The notes below the pieces were generated by a model. It was not told the DNA's origin. It saw nothing but the letters and a program-made list of their open reading frames with translations, and did not search any database. Shown here one piece after another: positions 9,482-18,086 of a stretch of 64,000 bases of DNA. The stretch spans positions 10,168,001 through 10,232,000 of the forward strand of contig CP108521.1 in NCBI GenBank assembly GCA_035999765.1, given 5' to 3'. Position 1 is the stretch's first letter. Each line of letters begins with the position of its first letter. Source of the stretch: Streptomyces sp. NBC_01231 (lineage in GTDB: Bacteria; Actinomycetota; Actinomycetes; Streptomycetales; Streptomycetaceae). A program made the position numbers and the translations under genes.

Positions 9482-9498
9482 TCTGACTGAGTGTCAGA
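9482..9498. promoter_or_regulatory. Candidate operator shared by divergent acyl-CoA ligase and crotonase operon
   Basis: Inverted repeat TCTGAC-N5-GTCAGA with perfect 6-bp arms, roughly midway between the ATGs at 9387 and 9564. TetR-family repressors of actinobacterial acyl-CoA and steroid genes often bind sites of the form TGAC-spacer-GTCA. No regulator gene is adjacent. Confidence 0.5.
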
Positions 9499-9563
9499 AA
9501 ACCCTTGAAGTGCCCCGGCGCCTCCTGCAACCTGTTCTCGTTCTGTCAGAGGGGAGATGGCCC

Positions 9564-10364
9564 ATGGCTGGGACGGAACACCTCACGGTGCGGCGCGAAG
9601 GCGCCACCCTGGTACTCACGCTCAACAGGCCCGACGCCAAGAACGCGCTCTCGCTGTCGATGCTGGTCGGTCTGTACGACGGCTGGATCGAGGCCGACGC
9701 CGACGACGAGATCCGCTCGATCGTGCTCACCGGCGCCGGCGGTGCGTTCTGCGCGGGCATGGACCTCAAGGCCCTCGCCGGACAGGGCATGGCGGGCGAG
9801 CACCTCCGGGACCGCCTGAAGGCAGACCCAGACCTGCACTGGAAGGCGATGCTGCGCCACCACCGCCCCCGCAAGCCGGTGATCGCCGCCGTCGAGGGGT
9901 ACTGCGTCGCCGGCGGCACCGAGATCCTCCAGGGCACCGACATCCGGGTCGCGGGCGAGTCCGCGACCTTCGGTCTGTTCGAGGTCAGGCGCGGCCTCTT
10001 CCCGATCGGCGGCTCCACGGTCCGGCTGCAACGCCAGATCCCGCGCACCCACGCCCTGGAGATGCTGCTCACCGGCCGCCCCTACAGCGCCCGCGAGGCC
10101 GCCGACATCGGCCTGATCGGCCATGTCGTCCCCGACGGCGGCGCGCTCGCCAAGGCGCTGGAGATCGCCGAACAGATCAACGCCTGCGGCCCGCTCGCCG
10201 TCGAGGCCGTCAAGGCCTCGGTGTACGAGACCGCGGAACTGACCGAGGCCGACGGACTCGCCGCCGAACTCGAGCGCGGCTGGCCCGTCTTCGACACCGC
10301 CGACGCCAAGGAGGGCGCCCGCGCCTTCGCGGAGAAGCGACCGCCCGAGTACAAGCGCGCCTGA
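9564..10364 (+). CDS. Enoyl-CoA hydratase/isomerase (crotonase) family protein, 266 aa
   Basis: Crotonase-fold enzyme expected to hydrate (or isomerise) an enoyl-CoA in a beta-oxidation-like pathway. The start ATG at 9564 has GGGGAG 7 nt upstream. The oxyanion-hole segment GAFCAGMDLK is at residues 60-69 and VAGGTEIL forms the second half. Both catalytic-type Glu positions look present (E in GGTEIL and in FGLFEVRRG). It is first in an operon with the double DUF35 protein and two thiolase-fold proteins, so it likely hydrates the substrate that the thiolase-fold pair then cleaves. It is divergent from an acyl-CoA ligase. Confidence 0.85.
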   Translation: MAGTEHLTVRREGATLVLTLNRPDAKNALSLSMLVGLYDGWIEADADDEIRSIVLTGAGGAFCAGMDLKALAGQGMAGEHLRDRLKADPDLHWKAMLRHHRPRKPVIAAVEGYCVAGGTEILQGTDIRVAGESATFGLFEVRRGLFPIGGSTVRLQRQIPRTHALEMLLTGRPYSAREAADIGLIGHVVPDGGALAKALEIAEQINACGPLAVEAVKASVYETAELTEADGLAAELERGWPVFDTADAKEGARAFAEKRPPEYKRA

Positions 10365-10411
10365 CCCTGCCCGGACCGCGCCCGACCCTCCCTCGGAAGG
10401 AGACATCCGGG

Positions 10412-11365
10412 ATGCCCGAAGTCCTCCAAGCCCCGCTCGTCGTCGAGTTCCCGTTCACCCGCTCCCTCGGCCCCGTCCAGAGCGCCTTCCTGACCGGCCT
10501 GCGCGAACGTGTCGTCCTCGGCGTACGCACCGGCGACGGTCGCGTTCTCGTACCGCCCGTCGAGTACGACCCCGTCACCGCCGAGGAGATCGGCGGCCTG
10601 GTCGAGGTGGCCCAAACCGGCACCGTCACCACCTGGGCCTGGAACCACGCCCCCCGCCGCGGCCAGCCGCTGGCCACCCCGTTCGCCTGGGCCCTGGTAC
10701 GCCTCGACGGCGCCGACACCGCCCTCCTGCACGCTCTCGACGCCCCCGGGCCGGACGCCGTGCACACCGGCATGCGGGTCCGGATCCGCTGGGCCGACGA
10801 ACGCTCCGGCGCCATCACGGACATCGCCTGCTTCGAGCCGTACGATGGTGCCGACCAGCCCGAACCCGCCGGGCACAGCGGCGAGTTCGAGAACCCGGTC
10901 ACCGGCATCGTCGCCGCCGCCCGCCTCGACTACACCTACTCGCCCGGCCGCGCCCAGTCCGCCTACATCCACGCACTGGGCGACCGGCGCATGGTCGGCG
11001 AGCGCTGCCCGTCCTGCACCAAGGTGTACGTACCGCCGAGGGGCGCCTGCCCCACATGTGGTGTCGCCACATCCGAACAGGTCGAGGTGGGTCCGGGCGG
11101 CACGGTGACCACGTACTGCATCGTCAACATCAAGGCTGCGCATACGGCGAATCTCGACATCGAGGTGCCGTACGTCTACGCCCACATCGCCCTCGACGGT
11201 GCCGACCTCGCCCTGCACGGCCGGATCGGCGGCATTCCCTACGACCAGGTGCGCATGGGCCTGCGCGTCGAAGCCGTGTGGACGGACGACTCCCGCTACC
11301 CCGACCACTACCGGCCGAACGGCGAACCCGACGCGGACTACGACACCTACAGGGAGCTGTTGTGA
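10412..11365 (+). CDS. Double OB-fold DUF35 protein (one intact and one degenerate zinc ribbon), 317 aa
   Basis: Acyl-CoA-binding type DUF35 (rubredoxin-like zinc ribbon plus OB-fold) protein. Family members partner with thiolase-like enzymes, as the DUF35 part of ChsH2 does with the Ltp2 aldolase. Two tandem copies are visible: one over about residues 20-155 and one over about 165-317. The second keeps the ribbon as CPSC...CPTC (Cys199, 202, 213, 216). The first has VRTGDG and YDPVTA where the Cys pairs belong, so its metal site is lost. ATG 10412 follows GGAAGGAG. The stop overlaps the next start (GTGA), so it is translationally coupled to the thiolase-fold gene, as expected for a complex partner. 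Confidence 0.82.
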   Translation: MPEVLQAPLVVEFPFTRSLGPVQSAFLTGLRERVVLGVRTGDGRVLVPPVEYDPVTAEEIGGLVEVAQTGTVTTWAWNHAPRRGQPLATPFAWALVRLDGADTALLHALDAPGPDAVHTGMRVRIRWADERSGAITDIACFEPYDGADQPEPAGHSGEFENPVTGIVAAARLDYTYSPGRAQSAYIHALGDRRMVGERCPSCTKVYVPPRGACPTCGVATSEQVEVGPGGTVTTYCIVNIKAAHTANLDIEVPYVYAHIALDGADLALHGRIGGIPYDQVRMGLRVEAVWTDDSRYPDHYRPNGEPDADYDTYRELL

Positions 11366-12411
11366 CGCGAGAGATTGCGGTCGTCGCCTTCGCGCAGACC
11401 GACCACCGACGCACCTCGCACGACCTCTCCGAGGTCGAGATGCTGATGCCGGTGCTGCACGACGTCCTCGCCCAGACCGGCCTGAAGACCGCCGACATCG
11501 GCTTCACCTGCTCCGGCTCCAGCGACTACCTCGCCGGGCGCGCCTTCTCCTTCACCCTCGCCCTCGACGGCGTCGGAGCCTGGCCGCCGATCTCCGAGTC
11601 GCACGTCGAGATGGACGGCGCCTGGGCCCTGTACGAGGCGTGGACCAAGCTGCTGACCGGCGACGCCGACACCGCGCTCGTGTACAGCTACGGCAAGTCG
11701 TCGCCCGGATCCGTGCGTGACGTGCTGACCCGGCAGCTCGACCCGTACTACGTGGCCCCGCTGTGGCCCGACTCCGTCGCGCTCGCCGCCCTCCAGGCAC
11801 AGGCGCTCATCGACGCGGGCGACACGGACGAGCCCGAGCTGGCGGCCGTCGCCGCCCGAAGCCGGGAAGACGCGTCGGCCAACCCCCACGCTCAGCTGCG
11901 CGGTGCGGTGGAGCAGGGGGAGTACGTCGTACGTCCCCTGCGCACCGGCGACTGCCCGCCCATCGGCGACGGCGCCGCCGCCGTGATCCTCGCGGCCGGG
12001 GACCGCGCCCGGGAACTGTGCGCACGGCCCGCCTGGATCCGAGGCATCGACCACCGCATCGAGGCGCACAGCCTGGGGGTCCGGGACCTGACCGACTCGC
12101 CCTCCACCCGCCTGGCCGCCGAGAAGGCCGGCGCCTTCGACAGGCCCGTCGACACGGCCGAGCTGCACGCGCCCTTCACCTCGCAGGAGGTCGTGCTGCG
12201 CAAGGCGCTCCGGCTGCGCGACGACGTGCGCGTGAACCCGTCCGGAGGCGCGCTCGCGGCCCATTCCGTCATGGCGGCCGGACTCGTCCGGATCGGCGAG
12301 GCCGCCGCCCGCGTCCACCGCGGCGAGTCCGACCGCGCCCTCGCTCACGCCACCTCCGGCCCGTGTCTGCAACAGAACCTGGTCGCCGTACTCGAAGGGG
12401 ATCCGCGATGA
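11362..12411 (+). CDS. Thiolase-fold lipid-transfer-type protein without apparent Cys nucleophile (Ltp-like), 349 aa
   Basis: Thiolase/SCP-x-like protein in the group that includes Ltp2 retro-aldolases and condensing or cleaving enzymes. Where thiolases carry the nucleophilic Cys (about residues 75-90), this chain reads SESHVEMDGAWAL with no Cys. A C-terminal NPSGGALAAHSVMAAG loop is kept. GTG 11362 overlaps the DUF35 stop and its own stop overlaps the next ATG (ATGA). A tight DUF35/thiolase-fold pair without the Cys argues for C-C cleavage of the aldolase type or a structural partner rather than classical thiolysis. Substrate unknown. Confidence 0.75.
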   Translation: MTREIAVVAFAQTDHRRTSHDLSEVEMLMPVLHDVLAQTGLKTADIGFTCSGSSDYLAGRAFSFTLALDGVGAWPPISESHVEMDGAWALYEAWTKLLTGDADTALVYSYGKSSPGSVRDVLTRQLDPYYVAPLWPDSVALAALQAQALIDAGDTDEPELAAVAARSREDASANPHAQLRGAVEQGEYVVRPLRTGDCPPIGDGAAAVILAAGDRARELCARPAWIRGIDHRIEAHSLGVRDLTDSPSTRLAAEKAGAFDRPVDTAELHAPFTSQEVVLRKALRLRDDVRVNPSGGALAAHSVMAAGLVRIGEAAARVHRGESDRALAHATSGPCLQQNLVAVLEGDPR

Positions 12412-13574
12412 GCAAGGAGCCCGTGGCCGTCGTAGGCATCGGCCAGACCAAGCACGTCGCGGCGCGCCGGGACGTGTCGATCGCGGGGCTGGTCCGGGAG
12501 GCCGCCCGGCGCGCCCTCGACGACGCCGAGCTGACGTGGGCGGACGTCGACGCCGTCGTCATCGGCAAGGCGCCCGACTTCTTCGAGGGCGTCATGATGC
12601 CGGAGCTCTACCTCGCCGACGCCCTGGGCGCCGTGGGCAAGCCGATGCTGCGGGTGCACACCGCGGGGTCCGTCGGCGGGTCCACCGCGCTGGTCGCCGC
12701 GGGTCTGGTCGCGGCCCGCGTCCACGGCACCGTGCTCACCCTCGCCTTCGAGAAGCAGTCCGAGTCGAACGCCATGTGGGGGCTGTCCCTGCCGATCCCC
12801 TTCCAGCAGCCCCTGCTCGCCGGGGCCGGCGGCTTCTTCGCCCCGCATGTGCGCGCGTACATGCGACGAAGCGGCGCGCCGGAGACGGTCGGTTCCCTCG
12901 TCGCGTTCAAGGACCGGCGCAACGCGCTGAAGAACCCCTACGCGCACCTCCACGAGCACGACGTCACCCTGGAGAAGGTCCAGGCCTCGCCCATGCTCTG
13001 GGATCCCATCCGCTACTCGGAGACCTGCCCCTCCTCCGACGGCGCCTGCGCGATGATCCTCACCGACCGCGCCGGAGCCGCCCGCGCGCCCCGGCCCCCG
13101 GCCTGGATGCACGGCGGGGCGATGCGCAGCGAACCCACCCTCTTCGCCGGCAAGGACGCCGTGTCGCCGCAGGCCGGCAAGGACTGCGCGGCCGATGTCT
13201 ACCGGCAGGCCGGGATCGCCGACCCGCGCCGGGAGATCGACGCCGTCGAGATGTACGTACCGTTCTCCTGGTACGAGCCCATGTGGCTGGAGAACCTCGG
13301 CTTCGCCGACGAGGGCGAGGGCTGGAAACTCACCGAGTCCGGGGTGACCGAGCTCGACGGGGACCTGCCCGTCGACATGTCGGGCGGTGTCCTGTCGACC
13401 AATCCCATCGGCGCCTCCGGCATGATCCGCTTCGCCGAGGCGGCACTCCAGGTGCGCGGACAGGCCGGGGAACACCAGGTGGAAGGGGCGCGCAGGGTGC
13501 TCGGGCACGCCTACGGCGGCGGATCCCAGTTCTTCTCGATGTGGCTTGTGGGGTCGCGGCCACCCGACTCCTGA
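12408..13574 (+). CDS. Second thiolase-fold protein (Ltp-like), 388 aa
   Basis: Paralogue of the preceding thiolase-fold protein. Its N-terminus AVVGIGQTKH is typical of the family. The usual nucleophile region reads VHTAGSVGGSTALVAAG, with Ser/Thr-Gly and no Cys. A distal CPSSDGACAMIL segment is present and the C-terminal STNPIGASGMIRFAE loop carries no His. The start overlaps the upstream stop by 4 nt, so the two proteins are probably made in equal amounts and may form a heteromer. Together with the ligase, crotonase and DUF35 protein they form a cassette for degrading a CoA-activated acid with a branched or ring-attached chain. Neither dehydrogenase nor MaoC hydratase genes are present locally. 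Confidence 0.75.
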   Translation: MSKEPVAVVGIGQTKHVAARRDVSIAGLVREAARRALDDAELTWADVDAVVIGKAPDFFEGVMMPELYLADALGAVGKPMLRVHTAGSVGGSTALVAAGLVAARVHGTVLTLAFEKQSESNAMWGLSLPIPFQQPLLAGAGGFFAPHVRAYMRRSGAPETVGSLVAFKDRRNALKNPYAHLHEHDVTLEKVQASPMLWDPIRYSETCPSSDGACAMILTDRAGAARAPRPPAWMHGGAMRSEPTLFAGKDAVSPQAGKDCAADVYRQAGIADPRREIDAVEMYVPFSWYEPMWLENLGFADEGEGWKLTESGVTELDGDLPVDMSGGVLSTNPIGASGMIRFAEAALQVRGQAGEHQVEGARRVLGHAYGGGSQFFSMWLVGSRPPDS

Positions 13575-13657
13575 AAGGTCCCCCTCACGTGGCCTGTTGG
13601 CGTCCGGAACCGATCGCTAGGCTGGCCGCGGACGACGCAATCGGGAGGAGCAGGGAC

Positions 13658-13900
13658 GTGGCCGAGACCACCATCCAGCAGCAGCCGCTCATGGGCTGGG
13701 ACAAGCCCGAGCTGGACCTCAGCAACGCCGAATGGCACTCCAGCAGCCGTGGCCTGGGGGATGTCCAGATCGCCTTTGTCGAGGGATTCATCGCGATGCG
13801 CAACAGCGGCCGCGCGGAGAGCCCTTCCCTGATCTTCACACCCGCGGAGTGGGGCGCGTTCGTATCGGGAGCGCGGGAAGGAGAGTTCGACCTCACCTGA
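13658..13900 (+). CDS. DUF397 domain small protein, 80 aa
   Basis: Small DUF397 protein. The hallmark W(H/R)SS...G..VE and FTPAEWGAFVSGAREGEFD tail are both clear. The GTG start at 13658 has GGGAGGAG 7 nt upstream. In Streptomyces, DUF397 genes usually sit beside a Cys-rich or XRE-type regulator, often with an anti-sigma-like ATPase. Here no such regulator is adjacent, so this is a stand-alone copy. Molecular function is not established; some family members bind and modulate partner XRE regulators. Confidence 0.8.
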   Translation: MAETTIQQQPLMGWDKPELDLSNAEWHSSSRGLGDVQIAFVEGFIAMRNSGRAESPSLIFTPAEWGAFVSGAREGEFDLT

Positions 13901-14084
13901 TCGCCGGATTGACCGCCGGGCCGACCCGCCAGACCGACGCTCCTGCGCCGATCCGGCGGACGGACCCGTCGGTGTTCCCCGCGTTTTTGACGGACACGCG
14001 ACCTTCAGCGCTCTCCTGGGGCCCCTGCCTGAGCAAGGCTGACCCCAGGGAACGCGAGGTCGTACATCCGGAAGCGAGGAACCC

Positions 14085-15002
14085 ATGGACACCCTGCCGG
14101 TGATCGCGGCGGTCGACGGTTCGGACGACAGCCTGCGCGCCCTGGACTGGGCACTCGACGCCGCCCGCCGACACGAGGCGACCCTGCGGATGGTCCATGT
14201 ACGGCAGTACGCCGCGTGGGCACGGCCGGACGTCCTGATCGCCGGACCGCCCGACGCGGACGACGACCCGGTGCTCGACCAGGTGCGCAGGTATCTGGAG
14301 GGCAGGTGTCCGGGGGGCAGGGCCGACCGGCCGGAGACCGAGTACCTCGCCCTGGAGGGCGCCTCCGCCGTCCTGCTGCCCGAGCTGGGCTCCACGGCAC
14401 GGCTGTTGGTGCTCGGGTCCCGGGGCCGCGGCGGCTTCGCCAGTCTGCTGCTCGGCTCCAACGGCATGGCCGCCGCGCGGGACGCCGAATGCCCCGTCGT
14501 CGTGGTGCCCCGCCCTGGACGCGAGGTGCACGGCGAGACGCCCCACGAACCAGGTCCGCGGGTGGTCGTCGGCCTCCAGGTCGACAGCCCCGACGAGGCC
14601 ACCCTCGCGTTCGCCTTCACCGAGGCCGCGCTGCGCGACGCGCGCCTGCAGGTCGTGGCCGCCTATGCCTGGCCGGCGCAGACCTGGGCGGCCCCCGGCG
14701 ACCTCGTCCCGCCGACGATCGACCAGGCCGCCGTCGAGAACGAGACCCGCACCCTCGCCGAGGGCTTCCTCGCCCCGCACCGGGCCCGGCACCCCGAGGT
14801 GCGGGCCGAGCCGTACGTGGCCCCGGGCGACGCGGCCGGACACCTCGTCGCCGCCTCGAAGAACGCCGACCTGGTCGTCGTGGGCCGCCACCGGCGGCGC
14901 CTGCTGGCACCCGCCCGCATGCTGGGCTCCGTCACCCACGCCGTCCTGCTGCACGCGGCGAGCCCGGTCGCCGTCGTCCTGCCGGCGCCCCCGGAGATCT
15001 GA
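14085..15002 (+). CDS. Tandem universal stress protein (UspA), 305 aa
   Basis: Two Usp domains in one chain: residues about 5-143 and 155-305. The first has the ATP-binding pattern VLGSRGRGGF...GSNG. The second has a weaker form (VVVGRHRRRLLAPARMLGS), so one half may bind ATP poorly. Such proteins act in the cytoplasm in stress or low-oxygen survival. ATG 14085 has a GGAA-type site upstream (GAGGAACCC). The gene stands alone. The 184 bp upstream holds no other gene. Confidence 0.88.
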   Translation: MDTLPVIAAVDGSDDSLRALDWALDAARRHEATLRMVHVRQYAAWARPDVLIAGPPDADDDPVLDQVRRYLEGRCPGGRADRPETEYLALEGASAVLLPELGSTARLLVLGSRGRGGFASLLLGSNGMAAARDAECPVVVVPRPGREVHGETPHEPGPRVVVGLQVDSPDEATLAFAFTEAALRDARLQVVAAYAWPAQTWAAPGDLVPPTIDQAAVENETRTLAEGFLAPHRARHPEVRAEPYVAPGDAAGHLVAASKNADLVVVGRHRRRLLAPARMLGSVTHAVLLHAASPVAVVLPAPPEI

Positions 15003-15042
15003 GCCGCCCCGCACCGGACGCCACCGCGACGTACGGCACCGG

Positions 15043-15241
15043 GTCGTACAGGGTGGCGGCGACCTCACCGCGGCGCTCGCGCACGCCGCGGTCGCTTTCC
15101 TCGCCGGACCGAACCGGATCGGACCGACCGGACCACCGACGCCCGCGCGCCCGCCACGCGCCGCGCTGTGTGCGGTACTTCATCAAGCGGCACCCACGCC
15201 AGGAGTGGTGCCAACCGTCCTGCGACGACCGGGCCCAGGAG
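15043..15241 (+). pseudogene. Remnant of a CGNR/ABATE-type zinc-finger protein with a frameshift
   Basis: The 321 bp between the Usp gene and the gene at 15324 has no intact gene. From 15061 one frame reads DLTAALAHAAVAFLAGPNRI, like the end of an ABATE domain. From 15164, one base out of phase, the sequence reads RCVRYFIKRHPRQEWCQPSC and then DDRAQE, matching the zf-CGNR pattern C-x13-W-C-x3-C with the final CGNR motif decayed to CDDR. No start or full domain is present. I read it as a decayed 3' fragment. The alternative is chance similarity; the WC-x3-C spacing and flanking basic residues make chance less likely. The rest of the interval shows nothing. Confidence 0.45.
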
Positions 15242-15323
15242 CCGGCCGTCACGAACGTCATCGGACCGGAGTCCAGGCCCGCCCACACGCCACGGACCGC
15301 TCTCGGCCACGTACCATGGCGGC

Positions 15324-15821
15324 ATGTCGTTCCTCCGCCGCCGCAGCGCCACTCCCGCAGGGCCTGACTTCGACGTCCTGGCCATGGACCCGAGCGACTG
15401 GCCCGGCAATCTGAACGCCGGTCTGTTGCCCGCCCCCGACGGCAGCTGCCAGGGCCTGTACCTGCGGTACGACCTGTTCGGAGGCCGCGGCCCGGCGATG
15501 ATCATCGGCAATCTGCCGGAGGGCTCCCCGGCCCGGGACATCGCCGACGACGAGATCCCCTTCGAGGTGGGACAGCTGTTGCTGGCCCTGGAGAACGACG
15601 AGGAGGTGAGCGTCGTCAGCACCGAGGACATGCCGGTGATGCAGGGCGACAACCTCCTGATCGTGCGTCGCCTGAAGCTCTCCGAGAGCCGGATCTCCTG
15701 CGTGCAGTTCGACCGCAGCGACAACGTCCTGGTGACCATCGCCTCGTGGGACCGTCCCATCACCGACGACCTGTACGCCCTGCTGAAGCCGCTCCCGGCG
15801 GAACTTTTCCAGCAGGGCTGA
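15324..15821 (+). CDS. Conserved hypothetical protein, 165 aa
   Basis: I do not recognise the family with confidence. The chain is acidic and soluble with no signal peptide or membrane segment. It starts with a short basic patch (MSFLRRR), then DFDVLAMDPSDWPGN and alternating hydrophobic stretches that suggest an alpha/beta fold. ATG 15324 is chosen because the family-like sequence begins there; the longer upstream reading runs through the decayed fragment. Composition and codon use are those of a normal Streptomyces gene. It converges on the amidase gene with 11 bp between stops. Confidence 0.65.
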   Translation: MSFLRRRSATPAGPDFDVLAMDPSDWPGNLNAGLLPAPDGSCQGLYLRYDLFGGRGPAMIIGNLPEGSPARDIADDEIPFEVGQLLLALENDEEVSVVSTEDMPVMQGDNLLIVRRLKLSESRISCVQFDRSDNVLVTIASWDRPITDDLYALLKPLPAELFQQG

Positions 15822-15832
15822 GGAGGCGGCGG

Positions 15833-17815
15833 CTACCCGGCCGACGGCACCACCCGTACGTCGGCGGCCCGCACGAACGCCACCCGGTGACCGAACTGGA
15901 TCTCGTAGTACGAGTCCTCACCGATCACGACCTTGTGCGAGTCGGGGCTGAAGGTGACCGCGTAGAGGTACTCGCCCGGCAGCCTGTCCCCGACCACGTA
16001 CCGCTGCCCCGCCGGCAGCCGGTACGGCAGCGGCGACACCGCCTGGGCGGGCACTCCCGGCGGATAGGCCGCGGTCTCCGGGTAGGCCCGGCCGTAGACC
16101 GGGACACTCTCCAGACCGGCCCTCGGCGTCACCACACGACCCCTCGCGTTCACCGCGGTCGGGTACTTCTTCGGGTTCTTGAACCAGGCCTTCTGGCCCA
16201 GGTACCAGATCGCCGTCCAGTCCCCGTGGCGGTCGGCGACCGCGTACTGCTGGCCGGTGGAGACACGTGAGGACACGTCGTTCACCCCGGGCGTGGGGGC
16301 TGTGCCCAGACCGACGTCCTTGATCAGCGGGGAGTTCTCGTCGTGGTCGGAGTACAGCCGGACCTCGCTGGAACCGTGGGGCGCGCAGGGCGTGCCCTGG
16401 GTGACGCAGCCCGTGTACTCCGGCTTGTTCTCCGCGTAGTCGGGGCGGATGGTGACCAGCCCGGCGCGCGTGCCCGCACTGGGCTCGAAGGGGCGCCCGA
16501 GCAGCTCGAAGTAATGGCGCCAGTCCCAGTACGGGCCCGGATCGGTGTGCATGTCGGCGATGATCGGCGTGGTCGGGCCGGGCACGTTGTCGTGGCCCAG
16601 GATGTGCTGCCGGTCCAGCGGGATGTCGTACTTCCTGGCCAGGTACGTCACCAGTCGCGCCGACGAGCGGTACATCGCCTCCGTGTACCAGGCGTCCGGC
16701 TCCGCCAGGAAGCCCTCGTGCTCCAGTCCGATCGACTTGGCGTTGACGTACCAGTTGCCCGCGTGCCAGGCCACATCCTTCGCCTTCACGTGCTGGGCGA
16801 TGTGACCGTCCGTGGACCGCAGCGAGTAGTTCCACGACACATAGGTCGGGTCCCGCACCAGGTCGAGAACCGTGTCCCAGGTGCCCTCGGTGTCGTGGAC
16901 GACGATGTAGTCGATGCTCTGGGAGGTCGGCCGGTCGCCCAGGTCGTGGTTGCCGTAGTCGCCGTCGCCGAACTCCTCGTAGGGAGCGGGGATCCACTCG
17001 CAGGCCACCGTCCTCGGGCACTCCGTGCCGCGCGGGTCGAGTGTCCGCAGCCCCGTCCGCTCGAGCTGCTCGGTGTCGGGAACCAGGTCGGGCTGGGCGG
17101 CCAGGGCGATCCGCCGGCCGGTGTCGGTGGTGCGCTCCTCGCCGGTGCGCAGTACGTCGTACACGTCGTCGGCGTACGCGGCGGCCGTCGCGCTGTCGTC
17201 CGCGCCGGAGAACCGGGCCACGGCCCCGTACCAGTCCGCCGGATCCTCGCTCAGGGGTTCGCCCAGATCCTTCTGGGCCGCGGCGAGGAGCGCGGCACCG
17301 CCGGCAACGTTCGAGGCGGGGTCGGTCCGCAGCCGCTCGGCGCTGAGACCTGTCAGATCCGCCGCCCTCGCCAGGGTCCTGAGCCGGGCCGGGAGCGCGG
17401 AGTCCTCGGGGATCTCGGTCTCCGGGATCTTGGTCTCGGGACGCAGCGGCGGGCGGGCGCCGTCGCCCCGTGCGTCCTCAAGGCCGTCGCTGTGGTGTGC
17501 CGGGGCGCCGGCGAGGGCGGCGCGGGCGTCGGTGAGGTGCATCGGGCCGTAGCCGCCGGTGACACTCGGCGCCCCGGCGTGCGTGTCCCAGCGGGACTGG
17601 AGGTAGGAGACGCCGAGGAGGACGCTCCGCGGCACCTGGTACTCGGCGGCCGCCAGGGCGAAGGCCGACCGGAGAGGGTTCGTGGTGCTCTGCGCCTCGG
17701 AGGGGGCCGCGCCGAGCAACGGCAGGAGCAGCGCGGCGGAGCCCAGCGCGCCGGCCGTTCTTCGGACGGCCTTGTGTCCGGCGGTCCTGCGGGGGGCGGT
17801 GACGGATCCTCGCAA
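15833..17815 (-). CDS. Secreted N-acetylmuramoyl-L-alanine amidase, TTG start, 660 aa
   Basis: Exported cell-wall hydrolase that cuts the MurNAc-L-Ala amide. A TTG at 17815 is preceded by AGGAGG 5 nt upstream, far better than the in-frame ATG 84 bp further out. A signal peptide with a basic start and LGSAALLLPLLGAAPSEAQ follows. Residues about 45-90 (EYQVPRSVLLGVSYLQSRW) look like the start of a lysozyme/transglycosylase-type helper domain. The central Amidase_2 domain has IDYIVVHDTEG, SIGLEHEGF and HILGHDNVPGPT with Zn-type His/Asp ligands. The C-terminal 200 residues look like SH3-type wall-binding repeats (QYAVADRHGDWTAIWYLGQ). It probably acts in wall remodelling. Confidence 0.85.
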   Translation of the reverse strand: MRGSVTAPRRTAGHKAVRRTAGALGSAALLLPLLGAAPSEAQSTTNPLRSAFALAAAEYQVPRSVLLGVSYLQSRWDTHAGAPSVTGGYGPMHLTDARAALAGAPAHHSDGLEDARGDGARPPLRPETKIPETEIPEDSALPARLRTLARAADLTGLSAERLRTDPASNVAGGAALLAAAQKDLGEPLSEDPADWYGAVARFSGADDSATAAAYADDVYDVLRTGEERTTDTGRRIALAAQPDLVPDTEQLERTGLRTLDPRGTECPRTVACEWIPAPYEEFGDGDYGNHDLGDRPTSQSIDYIVVHDTEGTWDTVLDLVRDPTYVSWNYSLRSTDGHIAQHVKAKDVAWHAGNWYVNAKSIGLEHEGFLAEPDAWYTEAMYRSSARLVTYLARKYDIPLDRQHILGHDNVPGPTTPIIADMHTDPGPYWDWRHYFELLGRPFEPSAGTRAGLVTIRPDYAENKPEYTGCVTQGTPCAPHGSSEVRLYSDHDENSPLIKDVGLGTAPTPGVNDVSSRVSTGQQYAVADRHGDWTAIWYLGQKAWFKNPKKYPTAVNARGRVVTPRAGLESVPVYGRAYPETAAYPPGVPAQAVSPLPYRLPAGQRYVVGDRLPGEYLYAVTFSPDSHKVVIGEDSYYEIQFGHRVAFVRAADVRVVPSAG

Positions 17816-18037
17816 TGCAGCCTCCTGGGACGGACGAGCGATGAACCGCACGGGGCCCGGGTGTGCGTCAGTGGTACCCGGTTCCCGACGATCCGTCAAT
17901 CATGCCCAGGGGCTGGTGATTTCCCATGTCAACCCGGCCACGGGAGTTTCGTGGCGGAGGCCCGCCGGCCTGCCGGGCGTCAGTGGTGTACACAGATGCC
18001 CGTGAACCTCGCCCGTCGGCCGGTTCCGGACATACGA

Positions 18038-18076
18038 GATCCGCGGCACGCCGCTGTGTCGGGCGTACCGCGGATC
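18038..18076 (-). terminator. Hairpin downstream of the phosphotransferase-fold gene
   Basis: Arms GATCCGCGG-C-ACGCC and GGCGT-A-CCGCGGATC, 14 paired positions with one mismatch and a 9-nt loop, located 11-49 bp after the stop at 18087 of the leftward gene. No T-run, as is usual in Streptomyces. Confidence 0.6.
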
Positions 18077-18086
18077 CTCGTCCCCG

